Positions 29,740 through 38,219 are shown, counted from the stretch's first letter. The stretch: 42,759 bases of DNA from Streptomyces olivochromogenes (GCF_021538895.1 NZ_JADDRL010000082.1:1-42759), one strand, 5' to 3'. The notes: a model not told the origin generated them from the letters alone. Numbers and translations: made by a program.

Positions 29740-31046
29740 GCGATGTCTCGACGACCGGGGGCCTGACCGTCGACCCCGGACATCCCGCACGCCGCGAGGC
29801 CGAGGTGCGGCATCTGCTCGCCGGGCTGGAGGCGGAGCTGGCCGACTGGGCCGAGGCCGCGAAGGCCCGGGGTCCGATGGAGAAGCACCGGTCGCAGATC
29901 GAGAGCGCGGTACGGGTCGTCTCCGCCGCCCTCGGCCGGCTCCGGGACATGCCCGCGGCCGAGCGGCGGGACAGGGCTCCCGAACTCGTCCTCGACCTGC
30001 ACCATCTGTGGGACTTCTTCCGCGGCAAGTGGGCCATGCGGCACATGCCCCGACAGCGGCGGTTCCTCGACGTGGCCGACGAGCTGGCCTGGGCCGTCTA
30101 CGACCCGGTGCGGCGGGCGGCGGCCCCGCGCCAGGCCCTTCGCGAGCCTCCGCTCACCTTCCTCAACCGCCATCCCGTGCCCTTCGCCGCCGCACGCGGC
30201 AGCGACTTCGAGGAACTGCTGCCGTCGGGGCGGCAGCGCACCATGGCCGGCCGCCGGGCCAGCCGGCACCTGCCGTTCCCCGTGATCGGCATCCCCTGGT
30301 CGGCGAGCCACCACCTGCCCTCGCTGCTCGCGGTCGCCCACGAGACCGGCCACCACATCGAGGACGACTTCGGCCTCACCGAACCCCTGCGCACGCGCCT
30401 GCGCGAGCACGCGCGGCTCTCGCCGGAACGCCTGGCCGTGTGGGAGGGCTGGGCCGGCGAGGTGTTCGCGGACGTGTGCGCGACGCTGGCCTGCGGCGTG
30501 GCGTACGCATGGGCCCTGATCGACGTGCTCGCCGCCCATCCGGCGGCCGCCGAGGGCAGCGCGGAGTACCCGCCGCTCGCGCTGCGGGTGCTGGTCTGCC
30601 GGGCCGCGCTCCCCGACGGCGAGAGCGCCGGCCTGCCGGGCGCCGCGCACGACGCCGAGGCGCGGGCCGTGGTGGACGCCCTGACCGGTACGGGCTTCGA
30701 GGAACTGGGCGGCGCGACCCTGCCCGCACTGCTGGGCCTGCGCCGCCCGGCCGAACTGCACGACGCGAGCCGCAACCTGCTCGCCGGGACGGGGTCCCGG
30801 CGCAACGACGTGCCCGGAGTGCTCTCGGCGGCGACCCTCGCCTTCGTCGCGGACCCGGACGCGTACGACCTGAAGAAGGGGTACGACCCCAAGAACGCAG
30901 GGGAGCGGGCCCTTTCCGAGGTCCTGGCCCTCGTACCGAAGGGACCGCGCGCCGCCGCGGCGTCCCCGCCCCGGCGCGCCGAACGCGACGCCCTGGCCGG
31001 TCACGAGCTCTTCGACCTCTTCGACCGGCTGCGCGCCGACGGCTGA
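29736..31046 (+). CDS. HExxH zinc metallopeptidase-like protein, last gene of the CHAT operon
   Basis: 436 aa, no signal peptide. Residues 1-130 are helical ('LLAGLEAELADWAEAAKARG', 'FLDVADELAWAVYDPVRRA'). The catalytic centre is 'LLAVAHETGHHIEDDFGL' with H202-E203-x-x-H206. The third ligand is probably E242 in 'GWAGEVFADVCATLACG', the E-x-x-A-D arrangement of gluzincins that act inside the cell. Proline-rich loops and a helical C-terminus follow. ATG 29736 overlaps the preceding TGA, so translation is coupled to the pseudo-CHAT gene. The substrate is unknown. It may be a second proteolytic effector, or it may process another operon product. Confidence 0.75.
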   Translation: MSDVSTTGGLTVDPGHPARREAEVRHLLAGLEAELADWAEAAKARGPMEKHRSQIESAVRVVSAALGRLRDMPAAERRDRAPELVLDLHHLWDFFRGKWAMRHMPRQRRFLDVADELAWAVYDPVRRAAAPRQALREPPLTFLNRHPVPFAAARGSDFEELLPSGRQRTMAGRRASRHLPFPVIGIPWSASHHLPSLLAVAHETGHHIEDDFGLTEPLRTRLREHARLSPERLAVWEGWAGEVFADVCATLACGVAYAWALIDVLAAHPAAAEGSAEYPPLALRVLVCRAALPDGESAGLPGAAHDAEARAVVDALTGTGFEELGGATLPALLGLRRPAELHDASRNLLAGTGSRRNDVPGVLSAATLAFVADPDAYDLKKGYDPKNAGERALSEVLALVPKGPRAAAASPPRRAERDALAGHELFDLFDRLRADG

Positions 31047-31084
31047 CCGGACCGGGCGCCCGGGTGACTACAATCGGCCAGGCG

Positions 31085-31102
31085 GTCTACTGGACTGTAG
31101 AC
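31085..31102 (+). promoter_or_regulatory. BlaI-type operator
   Basis: A perfect 18-bp inverted repeat, GTCTAC-TGGACT-GTAGAC, lies 25 nt before the BlaI gene. Its CTAC...GTAG arms match the general TAC...GTA pattern of BlaI/MecI operators. GACTACA at 31067-31073 may be a further half-site. It points to autoregulation of the BlaI-M56 pair. Confidence 0.7.
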
Positions 31103-31126
31103 GAAGACAGGGTGAGGATCGTTCCG

Positions 31127-31498
31127 ATGACCGACGCGAAGGACGAACGCCGGCCGGCCGGTGAGCTCGAAGCGAGCGTCATGGCCGCGCTCTGGGCCGC
31201 CGGTGCGCCCCAGACGCCCGGCCAGGTGCAGCTCAGCCTCGGCGCGGGCCTGGCGCGCACCACGGTGACCACGATCCTCTCCCGCCTGCACGAGAAGGGG
31301 ATCGTGGACCGGCAGCGCCAGGGCCGCGGCTACGCCTACGTCCCCGTGCAGGACGCCCAGGGGCTCACCGCCCGCCGGATGCACACCGAGCTCGACCGGG
31401 ACAGCGACCGGGAAGCGGTGCTCGCCCGCTTCGTCGCCCAGCTCAGCCCCGACGACGAGCGCGTCCTGCGTGATCTGCTGGAACCGGGGGAGCGATGA
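31127..31498 (+). CDS. BlaI/MecI/CopY family repressor
   Basis: 123 aa with the family's winged helix at residues ~10-75 ('GELEASVMAALWAAGAPQTPGQVQLSL', 'ARTTVTTILSRLHEKGIVDRQRQGRGYAYVP') and a C-terminal dimerisation part ('EAVLARFVAQLSPDDERVLRDLLE'). These repressors leave DNA when cleaved or when a partner M56 peptidase signals. The next gene is such a peptidase, with a 4-nt ATGA overlap. ATG 31127 has GAGGAT at about 10 nt; an in-frame GTG at 31112 is the alternative start. Confidence 0.92.
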   Translation: MTDAKDERRPAGELEASVMAALWAAGAPQTPGQVQLSLGAGLARTTVTTILSRLHEKGIVDRQRQGRGYAYVPVQDAQGLTARRMHTELDRDSDREAVLARFVAQLSPDDERVLRDLLEPGER

Positions 31499-32424
31499 CG
31501 GCCCTGCTGCTCCTGCCGCTCCTGCTGCCGTGCGCCCTGCCGCCGCTGGCCCGGCGGGCCCTGGACCGGCTGGCGCCCGCCGCCGCTCTCCGGACGATCA
31601 CCGCCGCGGCCGTGGTCCTCGCGGGCTGCTCGGTGACCGCGCTCGGCGCGTTCGTCCTCACCGGGCTGCTCAAGCTGCCGGTCTTCGCCGCACTCGGTGA
31701 ACTCGTCCACCCGCTGCGCACCGCCTCCGACCTCTTCGTCGCCCCGGCCGCCGCCACCTCCGTAGGAGCCCTCGCGGTGGGTGCCTGGACGCTCGTGCGC
31801 TCGGTGCTGCGGCAGAGCCGCGCGCTCCGCGTGGCCCGCACGGCGGCCGGGTGCGGTCCCGCCGCGGGCGACCTGTGCGTGGTCGACTCTCCGCACCCGG
31901 ACGCGTACGCGCTGCCCGGGCGCCCGCACCGCATCGTCGTCACCACCGCGATGCTGCGCACCCTGGACGCCGACGAACGCGAGGTGCTGTTCGCGCACGA
32001 GCGGGCGCACAACGCGGGCGGCCACCACTACTTCCTCGCCGCCGCCGAACTCGCGGCCCACTGCCACCCCGCGCTGCGCCCGGTCCGCGAGAGCATCCGG
32101 CTCGCGGCCGAGCGCGCGGCCGACGAGGCCGCCGCCGACGCCGTCGGCGACCGGCGCCTGGCCGCCCGCGCCATCGCCCGCGCGGCCCTCGCGGGCCGGG
32201 CCGCGCCCGCCGTACGGCCGGCGTTCCTCCCCGCCGCCACGACCGGCCCCGTTCCGCTGCGCGTCCGGGCCCTGCTGTCCGACCGGCGCGACTCGCCGCG
32301 CGCGGCCGCCTGGATCGCGGCCCTGGTGATCGCCTGCGCCACCGTCTCGTGCGTCGCCTCGGCGACCGGGATGATCGACTTCCACCACCGCGTCGAGGTC
32401 GCGCAGGGCGACGAGCGGGCCTGA
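31495..32424 (+). CDS. M56 family (BlaR1-like) membrane metallopeptidase
   Basis: 309 aa. Transmembrane helices lie at about residues 1-20, 35-55, 80-105 and 278-296. The zinc site is 'EREVLFAHERAHNAGGHHYF' (HExxH at about residues 167-171), with a likely third-ligand Glu in 'RLAAERAADEAAADAVGD'. There is no extracellular penicillin-binding sensor domain, unlike true BlaR1. It probably cleaves or inactivates the co-transcribed BlaI-type repressor in response to an envelope signal. No beta-lactamase gene is nearby, so the regulated targets lie elsewhere. Confidence 0.88.
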   Translation: MTALLLLPLLLPCALPPLARRALDRLAPAAALRTITAAAVVLAGCSVTALGAFVLTGLLKLPVFAALGELVHPLRTASDLFVAPAAATSVGALAVGAWTLVRSVLRQSRALRVARTAAGCGPAAGDLCVVDSPHPDAYALPGRPHRIVVTTAMLRTLDADEREVLFAHERAHNAGGHHYFLAAAELAAHCHPALRPVRESIRLAAERAADEAAADAVGDRRLAARAIARAALAGRAAPAVRPAFLPAATTGPVPLRVRALLSDRRDSPRAAAWIAALVIACATVSCVASATGMIDFHHRVEVAQGDERA

Positions 32425-32491
32425 GCGGCCCTCGGCACGCCGGCCCCCTTCCACCCCTTCGAGGACGCTCCAAGAGGTGACTGGCGTCCGC

Positions 32492-32511
32492 GAGGTTTTA
32501 CGTATAACCTC
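32492..32511. promoter_or_regulatory. 20-bp near-perfect palindrome upstream of the VOC gene
   Basis: GAGGTTTTACGTATAACCTC is a palindrome with one mismatched pair, typical in size for a TetR- or MarR-type operator. It contains TATAAC (32503-32508), a plausible -10 for the VOC gene at 32543. No regulator of that type lies beside it. Confidence 0.6.
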
Positions 32512-32542
32512 ACCCGTCAACCACACTCACCGAAAGGTCCCG

Positions 32543-32935
32543 ATGAGACGCGTAGCCCTGGTCACCCTCGTCGTCGACGACTACGACGAGGCGCTCCGCT
32601 TCTACACCGAGGCCCTCGGATTCCGGCTCGTCGAGGACGCCCCCCGCCCCGACGGCTCGCGCTGGGTGGTCGTCGAGCCGGGCCCGGAAGGGCAGGGAAC
32701 CGGACTGCTGCTCGCCCGGGCCAAGGGCGAGGGCCAGCGCGCCCGGATCGGCGACCAGACCGGCGGGCGGGTCGGCTTCTTCCTGCACACCGACGACTTC
32801 GCCCGTGACCACGCCCGGATGGCCGCCGCCGGTGTGACCTTCCTGGAGGAGCCGCGGCACGAGCCGTACGGCACCGTGGCCGTCTTCCAGGACCTGTACG
32901 GCAACCGCTGGGACCTGCTCCAGCCCGCCGACTGA
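32543..32935 (+). CDS. VOC family (glyoxalase-like) protein
   Basis: 130 aa with the paired beta-alpha-beta-beta-beta modules of the vicinal oxygen chelate fold: 'VALVTLVVDDYDEALRFYTEALGFRLVED' in the first half, and 'VGFFLHTDDFARDHARMAAAGVTFLEEPRHEPYGTVAVFQDLYGNRWDL' in the second. Family members bind a divalent metal and act as lyases, dioxygenases or resistance proteins; the substrate cannot be named. ATG 32543 follows AAAGG. It has its own palindromic control site upstream. Confidence 0.88.
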   Translation: MRRVALVTLVVDDYDEALRFYTEALGFRLVEDAPRPDGSRWVVVEPGPEGQGTGLLLARAKGEGQRARIGDQTGGRVGFFLHTDDFARDHARMAAAGVTFLEEPRHEPYGTVAVFQDLYGNRWDLLQPAD

Positions 32936-32998
32936 GCTTCCCTCCGCCGAACGCTCCCACCGCCGCATCGAATCGCCCCGCTCAAGGAAAGACCCGCT

Positions 32999-34078
32999 AT
33001 GACTGCTACGCGCGTAGACGCCGACGTGATCCGCCGCCTCCCCAAGGCCGTCCTGCACGACCACCTCGACGGCGGCCTGCGCCCCGCCACCGTCATCGAG
33101 CTCGCGGCCGCGGTCGGCCACACGCTGCCCACCACCGACCCGGACGAGCTGGCCGCCTGGTACTACGAGGCCGCCAACTCCGGCGACCTGGTCCGCTACA
33201 TAGCCACCTTCGAGCACACCCTCGCCGTCATGCAGAACCGCGAGGGCCTGCTGCGCGTCGCCGAGGAGTACGTCCTGGACCTCGCCGCCGACGGCGTCGT
33301 CTACGCCGAGGTGCGCTACGCCCCCGAGCTGAACACCAAGGGCGGGCTGTCGCTGAGCGAGGTCGTGGAGACCGTCCAGGAGGGCCTCGCCACCGGTATG
33401 GCCAAGGCGGCCGCCGCCGGCACCCCCGTCCGGGTCGGCACCCTGCTCTGCGGCATGCGGATGTTCGACCGGGTCCGCGAGGCCGCCGACCTGGCCGTCG
33501 CCTACCGCGACGCCGGTGTCGTCGGCTTCGACATCGCCGGCGCCGAGGACGGCTTCCCGCCCGCCGACCACCTGGCCGCCTTCGAGCACCTGCGCCGCGA
33601 GAGCGTGCCGTTCACCATCCACGCCGGCGAGGCCCACGGCCTGCCCAGCATCCACCAGGCCCTCCAGGTGTGCGGCGCCCAGCGCATCGGCCACGGCGTG
33701 CGCCTCACCGAGGACATCCCCGACCTCGCGGCCGGCAAGCTCGGCCGCCTGGCCGGCTGGGTGCGCGACCGCCGCATCGCGCTGGAGATGTGTCCGACGT
33801 CCAACCTCCAGACCGGCTGCGCCACCTCGATCGCCGAGCACCCCATCACCGCCCTGAAGGACCTCGGCTTCCGGGTCACCGTCAACACCGACAACCGGCT
33901 GGTGTCCGGTACGACCATGACCCGGGAGATGTCCCTGCTGGTCGAGGAGGCGGGCTGGACGGTCGAGGACCTGCGCACGGTGACGGTGAACGCCCTCAAG
34001 AGCGCGTTCATCCCGTTCGACGAGCGAGGCGCCCTCATCGAGGACGTGGTCCTGCCGGGTTACGCGGCCGCGCTCTGA
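32999..34078 (+). CDS. add: Adenosine deaminase
   Basis: 359 aa. It has all metal and catalytic motifs of the family: 'VLHDHLDGGLRP' (HxH zinc ligands, residues ~19-21), 'TIHAGEAHGL' (zinc His and catalytic Glu, ~204-213), 'RIGHGVRL' (proton-shuttle His, ~230) and 'VNTDNRLVSGT' (zinc Asp, ~298), the form seen in actinobacterial enzymes. It deaminates adenosine and deoxyadenosine to inosine in purine salvage. AAGGAAAG precedes ATG 32999. The 3' end overlaps the convergent DinB-like gene by 19 nt. Confidence 0.96.
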   Translation: MTATRVDADVIRRLPKAVLHDHLDGGLRPATVIELAAAVGHTLPTTDPDELAAWYYEAANSGDLVRYIATFEHTLAVMQNREGLLRVAEEYVLDLAADGVVYAEVRYAPELNTKGGLSLSEVVETVQEGLATGMAKAAAAGTPVRVGTLLCGMRMFDRVREAADLAVAYRDAGVVGFDIAGAEDGFPPADHLAAFEHLRRESVPFTIHAGEAHGLPSIHQALQVCGAQRIGHGVRLTEDIPDLAAGKLGRLAGWVRDRRIALEMCPTSNLQTGCATSIAEHPITALKDLGFRVTVNTDNRLVSGTTMTREMSLLVEEAGWTVEDLRTVTVNALKSAFIPFDERGALIEDVVLPGYAAAL

Positions 34079-34575
34079 AGCAGCCCCCGCAGATAGGCGG
34101 CCTGTCCGATGTGCTGAAGGTCGTCGGACAGGACGCTGACCAGCCGGACGCCCAGGGTGACCGGCGGGTCCCAGCGCTCGTCCACGACGCGTTCGAGGTC
34201 CTTGGCGGGCAGCTCGCGCAGCACCCCGAGGCTCTGCTCGTGCACGGCGTCGTAGTACCCGGTCAGCAGGTCGGCGGACTCGACCCGCACCTTGGCGACC
34301 TTCGCGGCGCTGTGGCCGTACCCCGTGTCATGGCGCGGCAGGTCGAGTCCGAAGCGCTTGTCCCAGCCCTGTGACAGCCACACCTGGTCGAGGTCGAAGG
34401 CCCCGGCCACGTGGTCGTCCTGGACCCGGGCGAGGTGCCAGACCAGCCAGGCGACGGAGTTGGCGGCGGGGGCCGGACGGGCGTGCAGGTCGTCCGGCCC
34501 GAGGCCGTCGAGGGTGGCATGGACTTCTTCTTGGATGCGGCCGTAGCCGTCGATGAGGATGTCCCTTGCATGCAT
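34060..34575 (-). CDS. DinB-like protein (DUF664 type)
   Basis: 171 aa forming the four-helix bundle of DinB/YfiT-like proteins. The first helix carries 'GYGRIQEEVHATLDGL', the second 'NSVAWLVWHLARVQDDHV' (first metal His) and the last 'LVSVLSDDLQHIGQAAYLRGLL' (second metal His). In actinobacteria many such proteins are mycothiol-dependent transferases; that is inferred from the family, not shown here. ATG 34575 follows GGTGGA. Confidence 0.85.
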   Translation of the reverse strand: MHARDILIDGYGRIQEEVHATLDGLGPDDLHARPAPAANSVAWLVWHLARVQDDHVAGAFDLDQVWLSQGWDKRFGLDLPRHDTGYGHSAAKVAKVRVESADLLTGYYDAVHEQSLGVLRELPAKDLERVVDERWDPPVTLGVRLVSVLSDDLQHIGQAAYLRGLLQSAAA

Positions 34576-34602
34576 GCGTCCACCATCGCGCATCGCGGGC
34601 CG

Positions 34603-36099
34603 TCATGCGTCCGGAATCCAGCTCCCGTGGAAGCCCAGCGGCACCCGGCCCGGCAGCTGGATCCGGGCCACCGGCTCGCCCGTGAAGTCCTGCGCCGAGA
34701 GGATCACCAGATCTGACGCCCCGCGGTCCGGGTTGTGCACGTACGCGAGCGTGTACCCGTCGTCCTCGGCAGCCCGCCGGTCCGTGGGATCCCTCGGTAC
34801 GAACACCGCCTCGCCCGCGGCCGCGTCCCTGGGCAGCCGGTGCACCTGGGTGGCGCCGCGCAGCAGGTCGTGCTTGATGAGGGCGTTGGAGAAGGCCCGG
34901 TCGGGTGGATCGCCGTCGGCCGTCAGGTATGCGAGCGTCATGTCGGCCGCCGCGGCCGAGTAGCCGTAGCGGTGCCGGCGGGAGACCAACGCCTCGTTCA
35001 CCCGCGGGAATTCCTGCGGGCGGTCGTCCAGGACGCGCTGCCGTACGCGTCCGTGACGCAGGTCTACGGTCCACCGTTCCAGCTTCGCCGTGCCCACCGC
35101 GCTCGGGCCGTCCGAGCCGAGGCCCGCGACATGGAAGGGGGCCGGGTAGGTCGTCAGGTCGACGACCACGGACGAGCCCTCGTCGTAGGCGTTGAGGGTG
35201 TGCGAGTGGAAGACGGGATCGACGGCGAACCAGCGCACCGGGCCGCCGGCGCGCGGCATGACGCCCACGCGCGTGGGGTGTTGCCGGTTCCAGACGTAGG
35301 GCACCGGGGCGCCGCGTTCGGCCGCCGCGGCATCGAAGGTGACCGGGATGTCGAAGAGCACCACATGCTTCTCGGTGAGCGCGAAGTCGTGCATCATCGG
35401 CGCGTCCGCCACCGGGATGCGCGTCGTGCGGGCGACGCGGCCCGACGGCTCCACGACCAGGTGCCGCACGTGGTCCCAGGCCGGGTAGTAGGAGATCGCG
35501 TGCAGTTCGCCGGCGCACACGTCGTACTTCGTGTGGGCGGCGAACGCGCCCTCCAGCGTGCCGTGGAAGTCGTGGGTGCCCACCGTGCCGAGTTCCTCGT
35601 CGAGTTCGTACGGCAGCGGCCCGCTCTCCTGGAGCGCGAGGACGCGTCCCCGGTACGGGATCACGTGCGTGTTGCAGGGGAAGTCGTCCGGCGGGACCGG
35701 GCCCGGGTAGGGCTCGCCGAGCTTGTGGGCCACCTGCGAGGAGCGCACCCAGCGGTTGCGGTACCACTCCGCCCGGCCGTCGCGCAGCCGGACGCCGTGC
35801 ACCATGCCCTCACCGAGCATCCAGTGGTGGGCGCGCGGATCCTCCAGGCCCAGCACGTTGGGGCCGTTGCGCAGGAAGCGGCCGCTCAGCTCGCGGGGGA
35901 CGCGGCCGACGACCGGGAGGTCGAAGGCCGTGAGTTCCTCGGTGACGGGCGTGAACGCCCCTTCTAAGAATGGATAATGACGGTTCGTCATAAGTTGCTC
36001 GCGGGCCATCGCCCGCTGGTCCGCCATGGCCGTCAGCGCGCCCGCCGCCGCGATCCCCGCCGCGCCGCGCAGCACGCTCCGCCGTGTGTGTTCCGCCAT
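34603..36099 (-). CDS. Tat-exported carotenoid/apocarotenoid oxygenase
   Basis: 498 aa. A twin-arginine signal starts it ('HTRRSVLRGAAGIAAAGALTA', residues 4-24). The seven-bladed propeller of the RPE65/lignostilbene dioxygenase family follows. The four iron histidines are recognisable in 'AFAAHTKYDV', 'APMMHDFALTEKHVV', 'FHSHTLNAYDEG' and 'LGFHGSWIPDA' at the very end. The enzyme cleaves carotenoids, apocarotenoids or stilbenes at a double bond with O2. GGAG lies 8 nt before ATG 36099. Export of such an enzyme is notable; a phenolic stilbene-like substrate outside the cell is possible. No carotenoid synthesis genes are in the window. Confidence 0.92.
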   Translation of the reverse strand: MAEHTRRSVLRGAAGIAAAGALTAMADQRAMAREQLMTNRHYPFLEGAFTPVTEELTAFDLPVVGRVPRELSGRFLRNGPNVLGLEDPRAHHWMLGEGMVHGVRLRDGRAEWYRNRWVRSSQVAHKLGEPYPGPVPPDDFPCNTHVIPYRGRVLALQESGPLPYELDEELGTVGTHDFHGTLEGAFAAHTKYDVCAGELHAISYYPAWDHVRHLVVEPSGRVARTTRIPVADAPMMHDFALTEKHVVLFDIPVTFDAAAAERGAPVPYVWNRQHPTRVGVMPRAGGPVRWFAVDPVFHSHTLNAYDEGSSVVVDLTTYPAPFHVAGLGSDGPSAVGTAKLERWTVDLRHGRVRQRVLDDRPQEFPRVNEALVSRRHRYGYSAAAADMTLAYLTADGDPPDRAFSNALIKHDLLRGATQVHRLPRDAAAGEAVFVPRDPTDRRAAEDDGYTLAYVHNPDRGASDLVILSAQDFTGEPVARIQLPGRVPLGFHGSWIPDA

Positions 36100-36166
36100 C
36101 TCGCCTGCTCCAGACCGTGGTTGCCGGGTGGGACGGTCACGAGTCTGCGGCGCCGGGGGGCCGAGG

Positions 36167-37081
36167 TCAGGAGGGGTGGGCCCCGTCCGGGGGTGTCTCC
36201 AGGCCCCCTGTTTCGAGCAGGGTGATCAGCGCGCGGGCCGCCGGGCTGGTGGCCGTCTCGGGCGGCAGCAGGGCGACCGTCTCGTACGCCGCCTCGCCCC
36301 CGCCCTTCAGCGGCAGCGCCGTCAGCGAGGGGCGCTTGTGCCGGAAGTGCCGGGGTACGACGGCGATCCCGAGGTTCTCGTCGACCAGGTCCAGGAGGCT
36401 GTGCACGTCGTTGACCTCCAGTGCGACCGTGCGGTGGATCCCGGCCGCGGCGAAGGCGGCGTCCGTGGTGCGGCGCGGGCCCCAGTCGGGATGGAAGTCG
36501 ACGAAGACCTCGCGGCCGAGGTCGTCCGGCGCCACCGCCGCACCGGCCGTGGCGAGCCGGTGGCTGGGATGGCACAGGACGGTCATCGGCTCGCTCGTCA
36601 GCGACACCGAGCGCAGCTGGTCCGAGTCCGCCCGGGTCCGGTAGGCGAAGGCCAGGTCCAGCCGTCCGGCCGCGACCTCCTCGGCCAGCGCGCCCGAGCC
36701 CGCCTGCCGCAGCCGGATCTCCACGTCGGGGTGCCGCCGCCGGAACGCGGCCAGCAGTCCCGCCACATGCACCCCGGCGATGCACTGCTCGGTGCCCAGC
36801 GCCAGCGTCCCGCGCAGTACGCCCTGCACCGCGGCCACCGCCTCGTGCGCCGCCCGGACCTGTGCCAGGATCCGCTCGGCCTCGGCGAGGAGCGCCCGCC
36901 CGGCCTCGGTCAGGGTCACCCGGCGGGTGGTGCGCACGAACAGCGGCGCCCGCAGCTCCCGCTCAAGGGCCCGGATCGACGCCGACAAGCCGGACTGGGA
37001 CACCAGCAGCCGTTCGGCGGCACGGGTGAAGTGCTGGTCCTCGGCGACCGCGACGAAGTGCTGGAGGTGGCGCAATTCCAT
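36167..37081 (-). CDS. LysR family transcriptional regulator
   Basis: 304 aa. The typical N-terminal helix-turn-helix is present ('MELRHLQHFVAVAEDQHFTRAAERLLVSQSGLSASIRALERELRAPLFVRTTRRVTLTEAG'). A periplasmic-binding-like effector domain follows (about 90-295). It is divergent from an aldo/keto reductase gene with 111 nt between, the standard LysR arrangement, so it most likely controls that gene and itself. The start at 37081 matches the family's usual first residues. Confidence 0.93.
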   Translation of the reverse strand: MELRHLQHFVAVAEDQHFTRAAERLLVSQSGLSASIRALERELRAPLFVRTTRRVTLTEAGRALLAEAERILAQVRAAHEAVAAVQGVLRGTLALGTEQCIAGVHVAGLLAAFRRRHPDVEIRLRQAGSGALAEEVAAGRLDLAFAYRTRADSDQLRSVSLTSEPMTVLCHPSHRLATAGAAVAPDDLGREVFVDFHPDWGPRRTTDAAFAAAGIHRTVALEVNDVHSLLDLVDENLGIAVVPRHFRHKRPSLTALPLKGGGEAAYETVALLPPETATSPAARALITLLETGGLETPPDGAHPS

Positions 37082-37192
37082 GATTAAGAAGCCTAGCCGC
37101 ACAATTCCATCGGATTCTTCTGTTGGACCGCTGTACCCGGCCCGGGGAAGAGTGGAACCGGTAGATCCTGTGTCCACCCCTCTGGAGTCGCG

Positions 37193-38185
37193 TTGTACAC
37201 CGCACACCCCGACCGCTACGCCGACATGCCCTACCGGCGCACCGGACGCAGCGGCCTGAAGCTTCCCGCGCTGTCGCTCGGCCTGTGGCACAACTTCGGC
37301 CCCGACCGCCCGGTCGAGACCCAGCGCGCCATCCTGCGCCGCGCCTTCGACCTCGGCGTCACCCACTTCGACCTGGCCAACAACTACGGCCCGCCGCCCG
37401 GCGCCGCCGAGTCCGCCCTCGGCGAGGCACTCGGGGCGGACTTCGCGCCGTACCGCGACGAGCTGGTCATCTCCACCAAGGCCGGGTACCTGATGTGGCC
37501 CGGCCCGTACGGCGAATGGGGCTCGCGCAAGTACGTGCTGTCCTCGCTCGACCAGAGCCTGAAGCGGATGGGCCTGGAGTACGTCGACATCTTCTACTCG
37601 CACCGCCCCGACCCAAAGACTCCGCTGGAGGAGACGATGGGCGCCCTGCACTCCGCGGTCCAGCAGGGCAAGGCGCTCTACGTCGGCCTCTCCAACTACT
37701 CGGCGGAGCAGACCCGCGAGGCCGCCCGCATCCTCGGCGAGCTGGGCACCCCGCTGCTCATCCACCAGCCGCGCTACTCGATGCTCGACCGCCGCCCCGA
37801 GGGCGAGGGCCTGCTGGAGGCGCTCGACGAGCTCCAGGTCGGCTCCATCGCCTACTCCCCGCTGGAGCAGGGCCTGCTGACCGGCCGCTACCTGGACGGC
37901 ATCCCGGAGGACTCGCGGGCGGCGAGCGACAGCCCGTTCCTGAACTCCGACGCCGTCACCGAGGACCTCGTCGGCCGGCTGCGCGCCCTCGACGAGATCG
38001 CCAAGTCCCGCGGTCAGACGCTGGCGCAGCTGGCCCTGGCCTGGGTGCTGCGTGGCGGCCGGGTCACCTCCGCGCTCGTCGGCGCGAGCAGCCCGCGGCA
38101 GATCGAGGACAGCGTCGCGGCCGCCCGCAACCTGGACTTCGACGCCGAGGAGCTGGCGCGGATCGACGCGATCGTCGAGCCGTAG
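37193..38185 (+). CDS. Aldo/keto reductase (YghZ-like)
   Basis: 330 aa. The catalytic tetrad of the family is visible: Asp and Tyr in 'THFDLANNYGPPPGAAES' (~59-65), Lys in 'VISTKAGYLMWPGPYGEWGSRKY' (~95) and His in 'DIFYSHRPDPKTPLEET' (~140). 'YGEWGSRKYVLSSLDQSLKRMGLEYVDIFY' is characteristic of the YghZ/Kv-beta branch, which reduces L-glyceraldehyde 3-phosphate or methylglyoxal with NADPH. The start is TTG 37193, with TGGAG 5 nt upstream. It is divergent from the LysR regulator. Confidence 0.93.
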   Translation: MYTAHPDRYADMPYRRTGRSGLKLPALSLGLWHNFGPDRPVETQRAILRRAFDLGVTHFDLANNYGPPPGAAESALGEALGADFAPYRDELVISTKAGYLMWPGPYGEWGSRKYVLSSLDQSLKRMGLEYVDIFYSHRPDPKTPLEETMGALHSAVQQGKALYVGLSNYSAEQTREAARILGELGTPLLIHQPRYSMLDRRPEGEGLLEALDELQVGSIAYSPLEQGLLTGRYLDGIPEDSRAASDSPFLNSDAVTEDLVGRLRALDEIAKSRGQTLAQLALAWVLRGGRVTSALVGASSPRQIEDSVAAARNLDFDAEELARIDAIVEP

Positions 38186-38219
38186 AGGGTCGACGCGATC
38201 GTCCGGCCGTGGCCGAGGG

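Noticed and set aside
31085..32424. BlaI/M56 pair as the fifth and sixth genes of the CHAT operon
   Set aside because: An 80-nt gap with a perfect BlaI-type operator shows a separate promoter. Such pairs occur widely without CHAT genes.
34603..36099. Carotenoid oxygenase as part of the LitR regulon
   Set aside because: It is 16 kb from the light-type block, has no copy of the 18-bp motif upstream that I can see, and no crt genes are near.
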